Shown: positions 22,736 through 35,447 of the stretch, piece by piece
Layout of the letters: every line of letters starts with the position of its first letter
Numbering within the stretch: position 1 is the stretch's first letter
Assembly (NCBI RefSeq): GCF_000203795.2
Contig: NW_006281100.1
Span: 1,447,099-1,511,098 of the forward strand
Length of the DNA stretch: 64,000 bases
From: Batrachochytrium dendrobatidis JAM81
Lineage: Eukaryota > Chytridiomycota > Chytridiomycetes > Rhizophydiales
Direction: 5' to 3'
Made by a program: the position numbers and the translations under genes
The notes under the pieces: generated by a model
What the model was told of the DNA's origin: nothing
The model's input: the letters and a program-made list of their open reading frames with translations, nothing else
Databases searched by the model: none

Positions 22736-25610
22736 CTACATGTCCAAACTTCCTTCATCATCATCCCATTCAATATCCACATGCTCATGCTTCAAATCCT
22801 TTAATCCACTCACTTCTTCCAAATATTCAGGTGAAGCAAGACCTTTGAGAAGAAATGAATGTCCATTTTTGGCATATTCGTCCAGAATCGATTTGGAGCA
22901 AGCTGGACATTTGTCATATGCATGACCTACTACCAATATATTGTTGAATTGACCAAGATGTCCGCGAATCTGATGAGGCATAGCGCCTAATATAGAAGCA
23001 CCTGGGTCACTAGGTTGGTTGGTTGCATTTGCCCATGGTCTAGCCATTCATGCAGCAAAAAATGATTAATAATAGACAAAGTCAAATGTCGATAGACGAG
23101 ACATCTTTTCATGTAAACACGCCTACCCATGTGGATGATTTGAAATAGAGGATAAAAGCTCCACAGCAAGTGCACTAGCTATGCTGGAAAGTCCTGGGCG
23201 TGTTACTGTGCATTGCTGATCCAAAGTGCGATCAGTAAGCGACTAGAAAGATTGCAAACAAAACCACATTCAGTCAGCAATAATCAAAATATCAACTTGC
23301 AGTAAAATTCAAACCCAATACACTACATCTGTTGGAGCAACCACGTCATTGCAATAGTAGCATCCAAGATCTACAGTATTATCACTTGTGCCGTACGGAT
23401 TTACACCTCGCATGCCATGACGCATAACCAAAAATGTATCAAACCCAAGTGCAGCATTGATCACAATCTATCCAAAACATGTAGATTAAATCTTGTTTAG
23501 AAAAACTGCACGTCAAAACCAAGGTCGTATTCAAAATACCTTGCCCATACTGGCTCCTAGAAGAGTCGGTAGCCAACGGCCCTCGCGACTATCAGTGAGC
23601 AAAAATATTGCATCATGAGATTGAACCAGTTCCTCCAGCTTTTTAATGTCTTTGGTAATGGCGTGGGCTGTTTGGATAGAGTGTCCTGGCATCGGAATGC
23701 TCAACTCTACTCCAACTGAATTCTACAATTTAGAGCCAACAAATATAAAAGCAGTTGAAATATCGCCCAAGATGTATTATTTCAGAATACAACAAATTGA
23801 AGTCTTACCACTCCGGGGAAAATCTCTTTCAACGCTGCTGCTGCCATAATTGCTTTAGAGCCACCGCCATCAAGACAATCATTAAACTTGAATAGCGGTT
23901 GTCGAACTGGATTGGAAAATGATATTTTTCCATTATCCACTAGAGTAATGTTTCGAACACCCCATGCCTAAACATTGCGAGTTGTAAATACCAAAGTAAT
24001 GGTAGTATTGGAACACAAACAAGGTTTTAAAAATCATGCAGTGTAACACACCAAGAGCAAACGAGCAACATAGCAGCCTAAAGTGCCAGCACCCAATAAA
24101 AGACATTTTTTTTGAGAAATGGCTTCCAGATTTAATTCTGGAAGGATTCGCCATCTCATCAACTTTAAATTCAAGTCTACAGCAGTTTCGGCAAGTCTAT
24201 ACGGTTGTGGTAGAGATACTAAACATTTTAGCAAGAATCATCACAAAGAATCAGACCATATACATTGGTGCATATGGATTACCTGGATGGATCCATCAGA
24301 GCAGCAAGATCGGCAACGCGTGGCATTGGTTTACCATTGATTCCTTTTTCCCAACCAGCACATTTTGGCTCATCTAGAATGTAATGTTCAAGACTTTAGT
24401 CCATTCATTCAAATCAGAACAAAACTTTTGTTATTTTGGAATAGCACATACCTGGAAAAGTAGTCAGAGTCACATCCAGAACGATGGAAGCGGAAATATC
24501 ATCTCGACGCTTACTGGATTCTCGATAGCAAACAACAGTTACCTTGGACAACTTCCACCTGTATGAAACCAACGCTAGGAAATTACGTAAAGGCCACCCA
24601 GGATTTTCTGATAAGCCAGACGGATCAACAAATCCAAGTGTGACCTGCACCAAAGGTAGAGTTTAAATAATCTACAATAAAAATAGTTAACAATCCATTG
24701 TAAACGAGACACTTGCCTTGTCATCTTGGCTAAAAAACGTCTCGAATTGGGAAACATCTGCAATGTTGACTTTGTCATCTACCGCTTTAATCAGAAAGTA
24801 TCCGGAAGTGGTCGAGGTTGTATGAAATCGATTAAACTCTGCTTGAAAGAGAGCCAACTAATCGATTGAAACTATTAGATTTACAAAAAACCTGAACAGT
24901 CGAGCGTGAATTTACTTGCCATCTCAGAGCCATATGATTCAACAAGCGATCGTGCTGGACCATCCAACACAATTGGCTCAGTCGGAAGCAGAGCAGGAAA
25001 CGCAAACCAGTAATAGAACTTGTATTTTTTCAAGTCGGCAAATGTCAACAAAAGAAACTTGTTGAGCAGAGTTGGATCAGCAACAGCAGCACCTGAAAGA
25101 ATGTCTTGCCAAATCTAGACTGAAATGTATTAGCCAAAATCAAGGATGACAATAAAGAACATGAAGACAAATGACATACTTCAAGGGAAACTGTCTTGAT
25201 CAGACTGTTCTTGTCAACAGACTTGAAATCCTCGATAGTATTAGTATTTTTAAGCACACCAGGGACTATGCATGAGCGAGAATCCGGTTGTCTGAATAGA
25301 ACAGTACGAATGATGCATGGCCAGTCCAGATTAGTTTATAATTCAACTGCAGTTTGAATGGCATTCAATCATCCGCAAGATACCTCTGAATCTTGGAGAA
25401 CGAAGTAGAACTAACACATAAGCGAGAAGGAAGAGCGTCTGAATGGCTGCTGTTGATATGATAGTATGCTCCGCCGCTAGAATAGAATCCTTGAATTGGA
25501 ACCGACGCATCATCCAGTTTGTATAGATTAATCTTGTTGCTGCCTAGAGTGTGCCAGAACGTAGCATCCACAGCACTCTGAAAGGGTTCGTACTGCAGTA
25601 TCTTGGACAT
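22736..25610 (-). CDS. ATG7: ATG7, E1-like activating enzyme of autophagy
   Basis: About twelve exons encode roughly 700 residues from the ATG at 25610. Atg7 activates the ubiquitin-like Atg8 and Atg12 and passes them to Atg3 and Atg10. The N-terminal domain opens [16 protein letters not shown] and has [20 protein letters not shown] and [18 protein letters not shown]. The adenylation domain carries [13 protein letters not shown] (nucleotide binding), [18 protein letters not shown] and [13 protein letters not shown]. The catalytic cysteine lies in [10 protein letters not shown]. The C-terminus has the usual [11 protein letters not shown] and FDKC-like YDKCPACS blocks and an acidic end. Two introns use GC donors (after 24920 and after 24717), each forced by the reading frame on both sides. 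Confidence 0.95.
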
Positions 25611-25997
25611 GATTGTAGTTTACTAATGACCAAGTTGGTAATATAGATCTGGTATGCGCTTGCAAGGTACTTTCAAGGGTTGTAGTTTGTGAAATTCAAT
25701 GCTGGTTACGAACACTGAATATCAAAGTATAAACTCATTCCAGATACTATCAAACGATTACTGAATCTAGCCTTTGATCATCTTGCCATCCAAATGTATT
25801 TCTATTTCCAAATAGTTTAACTTGAAGCTGAATTCACAACACTTGAACATTGCATATGCTAATAGAGTGAATCTCAAATAGCAATCGCATCAACAGTGCT
25901 TACAGGTGTATTGAAACACGCATCCAATAAGTAGTCACTCAACCAAAGTACTGTAATCTATGTGAAATATGAAAGCAATGGATAGTAACTGCACTAT
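25611..25997. other. Intergenic region upstream of ATG7
   Basis: About 390 bp, AT-rich, between the ATG7 start (-) and element copy G. No open frame or RNA gene is recognised. It should contain the ATG7 promoter. Confidence 0.35.
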
Positions 25998-26371
25998 TAC
26001 TGCTGTATTCATGTCAAATAGGACACTAAGAGTCTTGTGAAATAATCATCTACAAATTCACTCCAACATTCTAAACTCATTACTGACTGGTCTTTTAGTG
26101 ACTGGCATGTATAGTTACATTCCTGCAATCATTGTTTTTTGAACTAGAACGTATCTGATATTTAGAACACAAAAATGGAGTTTGGTTGATAGCATCGGAA
26201 TAGTTGAATTTAACATCTGGATTGTAATGAGTCTGATGATTGTACAGACAATTTCAATTCAAAACTATAATTTGTACTACTAAAACCAATTTATAGTAGC
26301 AAAACAAGCATGTATTTCAAAGCAATGACTGCAAGATAAAGCATTTATTTTACACGAATGCGGATGTAGCT
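25998..26371. repeat. MITE-like element (family copy G)
   Basis: Begins TACTGCTGTATTCATGTCAAAT and ends TATTTTACACGAATGCGGATGT, about 374 bp, with internal family motifs (TACTGACTGGTCTTTTAGTG, CATCTGGATTGTAATGAGTC, TTTCAAAGCAATGACTGCAAG). It lies about 130 bp upstream of the Som1-like start codon. Confidence 0.7.
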
Positions 26372-26500
26372 TACGCTTGGCCTACATTTGATAGACTTGA
26401 TTGTCCAAAACTGGCTGTTCAATAGAAATTTCTTTGAAGCAGCATCACGTGAACTCGACAGGTTTATAAACTAGACAGCTTGACAGTCATTCAAGTCGTA

Positions 26501-26885
26501 ATGCAAGTTCCTGTTCGCCAGAGCACTCCCAGACGCAGCATTGGAAAACCCCTCAAGCAGCCCAATGAGCTAACAGTCAAAGACTGTCATATCCACAAGC
26601 TTACTCAGTATAGTTGTCAAATTGTAGACAATGAAATTGAATGTCAAGCCTTTAACCGCTTCTTTAGAATGTATGTCTTCTATGCTTTTAGATATGCTCT
26701 AAACAAATTTGCATATCTTGGCTTGATTTGTATCGTCTAAACAACTGTGTTGCATCTTATTGGATGTGCTAATTAGTTGTACAAACAATGCTTCCAAAGA
26801 GATTCATCAATCCGAGTTCATTCAAAATAACCAGTCCAGCTCAAATACAAACGAGATTAAGAGTGTTCGTCCGTATTGGGGTTGA
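26501..26885 (+). CDS. Som1-like mitochondrial inner-membrane-peptidase subunit (putative)
   Basis: Two exons, 26501-26670 and 26777-26885, give 92 residues. The core is a compact cysteine-containing motif: C-H-I-H-K-L-T-Q-Y-S-C, then IECQAFNRFFRIC completed across the intron. The pattern C..L.QY.C...I.C..F.R.FR.C resembles the Som1 family, a small subunit of the fungal mitochondrial inner membrane peptidase (Imp1/Imp2) complex. The N-terminus is basic (RQSTPRRSIGKPLKQ) and the tail polar. The assignment rests on this short motif, so other twin-cysteine mitochondrial proteins remain possible. Confidence 0.6.
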
Positions 26886-27074
26886 GCGTAAACTCGGCAT
26901 GCAGTATTCCAGCCAGTACAGGTTGGGTTTCTACAGGGGTTTCTTTCTGGACTGGCAATTCAAATTGATAATGTCCTGATAACTGACTCTAGATCATGTT
27001 CGATTCACAAGCAATGATTAGAAAGATTAAACTCTGTCATATGGACTCGGCCTGAAGCTCAAACATTGAAACGG

Positions 27075-29671
27075 CTATAATTTTACCTGGCCACATAAAA
27101 GTGCTCTGAGCGATGTGCGAAACGTACCAAGCACTGTGGTTTCTGCTGGCGTAGCCATCCATTGCGCTCCTAAACCGTCAATGTAACAAAGCTATCAGAT
27201 TTAGATTCCCACATTCATTTTTGAAATGGAAGAATAAATGGATTTGGCTATAAATAATCCTCTGTAATCTGTTACCTGTATCGGTTTTTGGTGCCTTTTT
27301 TCCTTTTACTGCTGTAGATCCAGCGCTGTTTTTTCCAGGCTTGTCTGTGGATTTTTTTGCAGGTCCTTTGGCACGATCTTGAGTAGAAGCTGAAACCGCA
27401 CCAACGTCTTTTCCTGTTTGTACAGATTCAATTTGATGCGGCGATGTAGCAATATCATCCTTAGGTGATGGACACGGTATAAACATCATACGACGTCGAT
27501 GCAGACTTGCAATGATTCCCTCTAGTTTTTGATCAAGCAATATTCTGTAAGCATATACAATCATTGGCACTCTCTTTCACGCATGCATTTAAACTACTAA
27601 GCGGACAAACATGCCTTGAAATGAATCACGAAGTGCTGTTGTAAATGGAAGTGCAACTATATATGAATAATTAATATTGATCTCTGGTGTTGCCCAGTCA
27701 ACTGGAACCGATTCTACTGGAACCACACCGCTGTTTGGAATATCTATTTGAATAAAATATTTGTATCTAATGACCAATGTGGCACTATTAATATGTTGAC
27801 TATTGGAGTTGAATGCAATAAATTAAAATGCATACTCGTCTGGTGGTTGCTCAGGATTATCTGAAGGAACAATGCTTGTTTCAATTACACCAGTCAACTC
27901 TTTCAAAGCAATCCCTAGCCTGACTATATTTGTTTAACCCCAAATATATACCAGCATCAGTTAATCAAGTATCAATATAATAGAAACCGTTTAATATCGA
28001 TTGATATAATTTTTACCTGTAGAGATGTTTAAATGCTCTAATACAATAGTCTTGGATTGAGATAATGCGCTTTTGGGGACTTCTTTCTCGTCCAAATATG
28101 CTAGATTGGGAATATTGCATGTTACATACTTTGGGTATGCGCTGACCATACAAAGCGGATTTCCCTTTACGTGTATCCATACATTAATCATGTGTTAAAT
28201 CAAGCAATACGCATAACCATTGTTTAAAAAACCATATTCATCTCAAATAGATGATTGTTGATGCTCGGTTATGGCAATATACCTGTAGTGACAAGATTTT
28301 AAGAAGAGGTAGTACTTTTAAATGATTGACAGTTTCTTCCAAATTGCACAAGTTATTCCAAGCAAGATCCAACGATACAATGGTTAGTGGAAAGACCGTA
28401 TCCATTTTCAATAGCATTGTCAAAGCTTTTGACGGTTGAATGGATTGCGCATGCAACGTAGGCGATGTCAATCCTTTTAGTGTTTGGATTCGTGATGTCA
28501 TTAGTTTTGGTTTTGCCGATGTGATGGATTGAACCTGCTTAGTTGATGGGGGATGAGAAACTGTGCTAATTGTATTATAGCTGATACCAAGATGAAGGAG
28601 GTTTTTAAGATGTGACACTTTGGGAAACTGGTCTAATCTAAAGACTCGCAGTACAAATTTATATACGCAGTTCTACTAAATAAGCTTTCTGGTTTCAAAA
28701 ATGATCACTTAGATATACTTGAACTCATTGATACTATCATTCTTACTTGTTGGCGTTTAAATGCAGCACTTTGACAGATTCAGGAATGTTTTGCACGGTT
28801 GAAATTAAATTCCCAGTCAGGCTTAATTCTTCCAAGCAAATGAATTTTGATAGGCTTGCATCCATCACTTTAATTCCTTGGCCATGGAGTCGTAATGTTT
28901 TGAAATGCTTGTTGATATATGCCAAACTAAATTGGGAATCTGGTTTTGAATGGTCTTGCTTGCGTATATGAGTAAGAAACTGTTCTTTGAGAGCCAGTGC
29001 TTCATCGCTCCATGAGAAATCAGCTATTGATTTCATAATCAAATTTGCATATTGAAACAAGATTGTTAGATATTAATCATATCCAAGCATGGTTTTTGAC
29101 TTGTTACAATATTTTTATAAATAATAGCGACTCAAGGATTTGGTCAAGTCCTTGAATCTATTTCCAACTCACCATTTTCCCATGGGTCAAGCTCTGCATC
29201 TTGAATGATATCATGTGTATCGCTTAGTTGATCAGCAATCACCCATGGTGGATGTACTACATCCATCAACAGCACCGATAGGTTGGAGTCTGTTTTGGAA
29301 GCAGCACCTGTATGAGCAGATTTGAAAGGTATTGTTGCCAATTTGGCACGTCGCGTAATGGATATTGATGGGTTTGAGCTGGTGTTGGGTTGGAATGAGG
29401 GCTTGAATGGTTTTAGTTTTGTACTAGCCGCCAGGTCTTGTAGATGAAATAACTTTAAAGATGGACTTTTGGCTTTGACTGGTAGTATGGTTTTTGGGCT
29501 AATGGGTTGGGCTGTTTCTGCGGCTGCAGCACTCTTGCTAATATGTTTTGATGCTTTCGAATGACGAACCTTTGGTAATGGGTCGAGCTCTTGCTTAGAT
29601 ACACGAATGCCAGTGTTTTTTCCCAAGATATAATAAAATGCAGACGCTACAGTTTGAGTTGAATAATCCAT
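27075..29671 (-). CDS. LRRC43-like leucine-rich-repeat protein, probably ciliary
   Basis: A multi-exon gene from the ATG at 29671 to a stop at 27077-27075. After a basic, Ser/Ala-rich N-terminus, the segment ADFSWSDEALALKEQFLTHI leads into leucine-rich repeats: FKTLRLHGQGIKVMD, LEELSLTGNLISTV, VKVLHLNANK, LLHLGISYNTIS, VSLDLAWNNLCNLEE, LKILSLQ and a capping GNPLC..VSAYPKYV. This order, with a C-terminal beta-rich part (DWATPEININYSYIVALP..., a Lys/Ala-rich linker, then RTSLRALL), fits LRRC43, a protein of motile-cilia organisms. I infer an axonemal or basal-body role from family and from CFAP70 in the same window. Individual exon borders in the C-terminal half are less certain than the overall call. 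Confidence 0.65.
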
Positions 29672-29780
29672 ATTCACAAGTCTAGTGCTGAAGTTGTTTT
29701 AATTGTGAATGCCAAGCATAATGAAAGTAATTTTAAAATTGGCCAGATATTTGGATCATCAAAAACAGTCCAGAATCATT

Positions 29781-30136
29781 TTACAGTTGTATTCACATAA
29801 AATGGAACACTTGTATTTTGCTTTGGAATAAGCAGTGGCTAAATATTTGTTTCCTACTACAAACTGACTTTTAATAGATATTCTCAATGTTTGGAGTTGC
29901 ATGTCATACAAAAGCATGTTTTATCCAATCATCAGCGAGGTTCAAGAATTGATAGTACGAAACCACCTCATGAGGTTGCTGTTGAGCGATTGACCATGTT
30001 TAATCAGTGAATGTGTAGCTTTGTCAAAAAGTCGAAACAATATTGCCCAGTAGTTTAATGGAAATCATTATTTCATGAGATTGGCTGCTTATGCACTTTG
30101 ACTCGCACTCGGTGTCATTTTACGTGAATACAGCTG
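29781..30136. repeat. MITE-like element (family copy H)
   Basis: Begins TTACAGTTGTATTCACATAA and ends CATTTTACGTGAATACAGCTG, about 356 bp, with two well-preserved TIR ends. The internal motif TTGCTTTGGAATAAGCAGTGGCTAAATATTTG is near the left end. Its right end is about 30 bp from the start codon of the next gene, so it forms the immediate upstream region of that gene. Confidence 0.8.
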
Positions 30137-30166
30137 CAACTTCAGATATAGTGTCGGGTCTCGGGT

Positions 30167-31574
30167 ATGCTGGCAAGAACTTCTTTCAAAATATATACTG
30201 AGATCAATGTGCTTATGGCGACAGGGCACAGAGTATCGGCAGCACAGTTTTCTACAACTATAAAGAATGATAGGATTCAGGTTGACCACCTTGTAAGTTG
30301 TATCGATCTTTCATCAAACTTGTTTACATCCTTTGAGTGATATTTTGATTTGAATCTCACTGAAACAACAGGTTATTGGTGCAGGTGTAGTCGGTTTATC
30401 TATAGCAGAACGATTATCCCGTCATTCGACCGCCTCCACTCTTCTTCTTGACCAACATTCAGTTTTTGGAAATGAAACATCGTCTAGAAACTCGCAAGTA
30501 ATTCACGCAGGAATATACTACCCAGATGACTCGCTCAAGACAAAGCTGTGCATACGAGGCAGAGAACTAATGTACGATTTATGTAACAAAAACAATATCC
30601 CATTCAAGAAGATTGGCAAGTGGATTGTTGCTGTATCGCAGCAACAGACTGAGGATCTGCATGCGTTGCAGAAAAAAGCGCATGGATTGGGTGTAGAAAC
30701 CTTTTTTCTAACAAAAAAGGCTGCGATAAAAGAGGAGCCTCATGTCAGCGCCTATTCAGTACTTGCTAGTCCAACCACGGGAATCTTGGATGTTCATAGA
30801 TATATGCAATATCTAGAGGTAATTTTTGATTTGAAACAGTACCCATGAATTGGCATGTTTAAATGTGGTCTAGTTGTCAAACTAATTGTATTTTATTATT
30901 AGAATGCTTTTATAGATCAGGGTGGTACTACAAGTTACCATTCTTTAGTGTCGGCGATTGAAAAGCATGTAAATGGAGGCTATTTGGTGACGATCCGATC
31001 ATCGGATGGATCGCATACTCAGATTGTCGCTGGTGTTCTTGTCAATGCAGCAGGGCTTTATGCGACAAATATTGCGTCTATGCTTATGCCACCTTCTCAA
31101 ACTGCTTCACTCCAGATGCACTATTGCAAGGGTCACTATTTTTCATACAGGCGATCCAACTCGCCTGTTTCGCGTCTTATCTATCCATTGCCAGAAAAAA
31201 ATGTCCAAAGCCTGGGTATTCATTGTACGCTGGATCTAGAGGGCAGGCTCAAGTTTGGGCCTGATGTATTGTTCATTGACAACTGCACAGACTATAGTAT
31301 GGGTTCAGATTGTGATGATGGTGGAGCAGTGATGCGCAAGTTTCATCAAGCTATTACTTTGTATATGCCCATGGTAAATCTAAGTGATTTGAAGGCCGAT
31401 TTTGTTGGAATTCGGCCAAAACTGTCTGGGCCAGGCGAGCCATTTCGCGACTTTGTAATAGAGATACCAGATGAACTACCTGGGTTTGTAAACTTGATTG
31501 GGATTGAATCGCCTGGATTGACATCAAGTCAGGCGATTGCTGAGCATGTTCATATGCTTTTGTTTGGCAAGTGA
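30167..31574 (+). CDS. L2HGDH: FAD-dependent L-2-hydroxyglutarate dehydrogenase-like oxidoreductase
   Basis: Three exons, 30167-30292, 30372-30818 and 30903-31574, encode 414 residues. L2HGDH oxidises L-2-hydroxyglutarate to 2-oxoglutarate in mitochondria. The first exon (42 residues, Arg/Ser/Thr-rich, few acids) looks like a mitochondrial presequence. The first intron falls inside the FAD-binding motif, which reads VIGAGVVGLSIAERLS after splicing. Then come SSRNSQVIHAGIYYPDDSLK and LCIRGRELMYDLC, highly typical of the L2HGDH/YgaF group, and further VLVNAAGLYA, KGHYFSYRR and GIESPGLTSSQAIAEHV at the C-terminus. Length is slightly under the animal enzyme (about 460). Confidence 0.88.
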
Positions 31575-32906
31575 CTGTGTAGATGCATTTCAGTCTATTG
31601 TTGGTTTGAATTAAATATAATACCTTGAAAACAAATTGGCCTTTTAGCAGTAAATCCCCTATCAATGAATGCGCTAAAGTTTGATTGGCCTTGATATATA
31701 ACTTACTAGATGTAAAGATGGCAAGTATTAACTCGGTTTGCATACAAACTTTGTTTAAATAAGCAAATTGATATTCCAACTTGGGATCAGATCCCTACGT
31801 ATTTGAACGAACCATTTGAACACGTAGTGATATGTAAATGCACGAATGGATATCTACGAAACGCAAGAGAAATCCAGAAAACTATCCGAACGCATGCTAC
31901 TGCTAGATAATAATCACAGCCTCTAGTCACCGTCCGAAATTTAAGTTTTCAACTTCAACCCCTGAGCGTTTCCCTCTGCTCTACTAATTCATTGCTACAT
32001 CAGTAGGTGTGTTATTCAAAGGCTTGTTTTTGCCAACTTGAAGGTTGGATGCTCTACTATAGATGTATATATTTTCAACCATGGCAGTTTTCTGCAATAA
32101 TATATATTTATCTATGCCACTTTCATCTTGTCCAGCAATATGCATCTATCTATGACACCTTTATATCCTAAAGCCAGTGCATATACCTGGCACTGTAACT
32201 CCTTTATATGGGAGTATTCATGTATAAATACAAGTCATCACAAGGTGTTTTAACCATTGCAACATTCCCTATCAGTGCAATATGTTCCACTCTAGCCTAT
32301 GCTTGACATAGTACTGTTTAAACCACCCAAATTGAATTTAATGATTACTTGCATTAGCATATAGTAAAGAAAGTTGCATCAACTGTCCACTACTATGCTG
32401 AAGCGCGTCGTTGTACAAAGAATGAGAGTGGTGTTGAGTGGGATTTATCTGATCAACACTAGCAATGATGATTGTTCATAATAAGAGCATGACACTTTGT
32501 CTTATTTCATGCCATGACTCGTTCCTCTATTGAATGCATGACATTTTTCAACAAGTGTTCAAGAGATAGCCATAGTGTTGATGGTCACTTGAGTATCTAC
32601 TCAAGAATGGATGATAAATGCAACATGAATTCTTTTTGTATTTATTGACTACTGTAACGAGCAGTTCTGTCCAGTTCTGTCCAGTTCTGTTCTGTTCAGT
32701 AAGCCAGTAATGCGCGTATTGCAGGTTTCACAATACAGTCGTCTTGATAATAGTTTATGAATTCGATTCACTAACACTTTCAATATCAACGCATGAATGA
32801 ATTGGTCGGTTCGAAATGCACTCTTGTCCAGTTCGAGTATTTGAGGTTTTGTTTTGCTTTGATTTTGTGAATTCTTTGCACTTTCCCGACTCAAACAGCT
32901 GTCCGA
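31575..32906. other. 1.3-kb intergenic region upstream of cyclin B
   Basis: No convincing gene. The sequence is AT-rich. Around 32660-32700 there is a short imperfect tandem repeat of TTCTGTCCAG (about three units plus partial TTCTG units). A second mild internal repetition (TCTATG..AC..TTTCATC, near 32110-32165) is visible. Several ATG-poor open frames on both strands have no recognisable features. This probably includes a long promoter and 5' UTR of the cyclin gene. Confidence 0.4.
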
Positions 32907-35447
32907 ATGTTTGCTGCTGCCGCTCAGAGCAAGGTAATCATGCCACCACCAACTGTTACTTGCTATACTATATGTTTGCTATTAGTGTCCACTACCATCT
33001 ACTCCCCTTTTGTTCTTTTTCTCTCTGGTCTTCAACCAGCACTGCTGATCAATAGAAAAGCTGTATCTACTGTTGGTTGCGTACTAGATATCTACCCATG
33101 TGTTTTTTACTTTCTTGAATCGTATTGCTAGAGTTGAGCTGTAGTATCATTCTGGTGTTTGTAATGAAGAGACAGTTGCAACATCATATGGCTCAACTTG
33201 AACTTGAGTTCTTTTCTTATGTTATAAAACAACTTCTTTTTAAACCCTTATACAATTTCATGTGCTATCTACTTGCTTTTGTTGTTTAACCATGACAGTG
33301 ATGTATGGTGACAAACTAACATGTCTTATTTGGCTTGTTGATCTATCCAGACCAAGGTCCGCATCACTCGCCAATCAGCCGCTACTGCTGTAGCTGGCAA
33401 GTTCAATGATGAAAATGCCCGTGCTGTAAGATCTACCCGCGGCACGACCGCAAAGGAAGCTCTCAAGAGCAAAGACTCTTGCTCCACTACTACTGTCGTA
33501 ACTAGAAAGCGTGCTGTTCTGAAAGAAAAGGCTGCAGTGTCCAACACCATCAAGACTTTGGTAGAGTATTTGAACGATGGTTGTATTGCTAGTAATTGAT
33601 TTTGGGAATGTGGTATAAGGCAGTACTTGCCATTTATGATGCATTTGTGTCGCAATCAGCATACCGCTACCCAAGCCTTTATCTCACATTCTTGTTGCCT
33701 TCTTTGCTGTCGTTCTTTTATACTCATTGGTATTTGCTTTCATCAATGAGTATAGGCTGCTGGGGAAAAGGCGACTGCAACTCTCAAAACTCGCACTACT
33801 ACCACTCAGATCAGAACGCGCAAGGCATCCGAGGCACTTGGCGAGGTGACTTCTGTACAAACAACTACTACCCGCACAAGATCTGCTGCCGCTATTGCTG
33901 CTGCACCAGTGTCTAAACTTGCTAAAAAGACTCAACAGGCCATTGAGGCCGTTGTCCCTGTTGCTATCCCCAAAGAAACTGCCCCTGTCGTAAAAAAAGG
34001 CACAAAAGAGGCTGTTTCAAAGGACTCTGCCATTGTTCCGTCTGCTGCCGAAACCTTCAAAGCGCATGCTGTTATTAAAAAGGAAAGTCACACTATTGAG
34101 CACAAGCTGGATCACGATGATTTTCAGCCCAAAGAACATATTTCCAAAAAGGCAAGAACTGTTGATTGGGATGATTTGGATGAGATTGATGGAGATGATC
34201 CAACAATGCTCTCTGAATATGTTCAAGAAATCTTTGAGTACATGCATACTCTCGAGGTAAGTTGCTTATTTTACTCGACCGCTTTGCTCTTCATCTGGGT
34301 TGAATTCAAAATTCGCGACGCGTTTTTTGTAATTGTATCATGGCTGTACTCATCTTTTTGCTACTCAATTCATGTTTACATTACATAGAACCAAACCATG
34401 GCCAATCCCAACTACATGGAGCAGCAAAACGAACTGCAATGGAAAATGCGTAGCATTCTTGTAGATTGGTTAATTGAAGTACACAACAAATTCCGTTTGC
34501 TTGCAGAGACCTTGTTTTTGGCCGTCAATATTGTTGATCGCTTTCTATCTTTGCGTGTTGTTTCATTAGTGAAACTTCAGCTTGTTGGTGTTACTGCCAT
34601 GTTCATTGCAGCAAAGTATGAAGAAGTTGTTTCACCTTCTATTCAAAGCTTTCTTTATATGGCTGACGGTGGATATACCGATGACGAAATTCTTCGCGCT
34701 GAACGATATGTGCTACAGGTGTTAGACTTTGCTTTGCAATACCCTACTCCAATGAGCTTTCTTCGACGCTGTTCCAAGGCCGATGGATATGATATCCAGA
34801 CTCGCACTCTTGCCAAATATCTTATGGAAGTGTCACTTGTGGATCATCGTTTTATCAGTATTCCTCCTAGTCAAATTGCTGCTTCTGGTCTTTATTTGGC
34901 TCGTCGCATGCTTGATCGTAGTCCATGGAACCCCAATCTTATCCACTATTCATCCTACAAAGAGGAAGAGCTACAAGAGTGTTCTGAGTTGGTTTTGGAC
35001 TATCTTTCCAAACCAGTAAAATACGAGGCGCTGTACAAAAAGTACTCGGCCAGGAAATTTTTGAAAGTAGCTATTTTTGTTGAGGACTGGATTGCCAAAC
35101 AAAAGGACAAGAGTCTGTTTTGCCAACCAAGCGATCGTTCTGATGTTGAACGATCTTCTGGCATGACTGCTCCCCAGTCGTGTTCATCGGCTGTTCCAAC
35201 TGCAATCTCAAATGTAAGTGTCAAGTCCCATTCCACTACGCAACAAGAGTCGGAAAACAATGATCCTTGTGAAAATGCGCCCAAGCAGACAGTTAGATGC
35301 AAGGCTCAAAAAGAAAAGGACACAAAAGTTTGCCCTACACAAGGCTTGGAGGGGCGAGAGGAGAGTGTGTATGACGAGAAGCAGCAGGAAGATAGTGATG
35401 CAGATGACGGTCGTCCCTCGTCTCAAAGCTCAGAAACTGACGCATAG
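32907..35447 (+). CDS. G2/mitotic-specific B-type cyclin
   Basis: Four exons, 32907-32933, 33351-33560, 33756-34256 and 34389-35447, join to 598 residues. The first exon encodes just nine residues. The cyclin box is classic B-type: MRSILVDWLIEVHNKFRLLAETLFLAVNIVDRFLS, AMFIAAKYEEVVSPS, DEILRAERYVLQVLDF, PMSFLRRCSKAD, then the second fold with LAKYLMEVSLVDHRF and YLARRML. The N-terminus is long, Thr/Ala/Lys-rich and disordered. A canonical RxALGxxxN destruction box is not seen; RAVL (63-66) and SEALGEV (104-110, Arg replaced by Ser) are the nearest candidates. The C-terminus has an unusual acidic, Ser-rich tail of about 120 residues. The partner is inferred to be the Cdk1 kinase. Confidence 0.93.

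Noticed and set aside
32660..32700. Short TTCTGTCCAG tandem repeat as a possible CRISPR-like or satellite array
   Set aside because: Only about three imperfect units without spacers; simple slippage in an intergenic region of a eukaryote.
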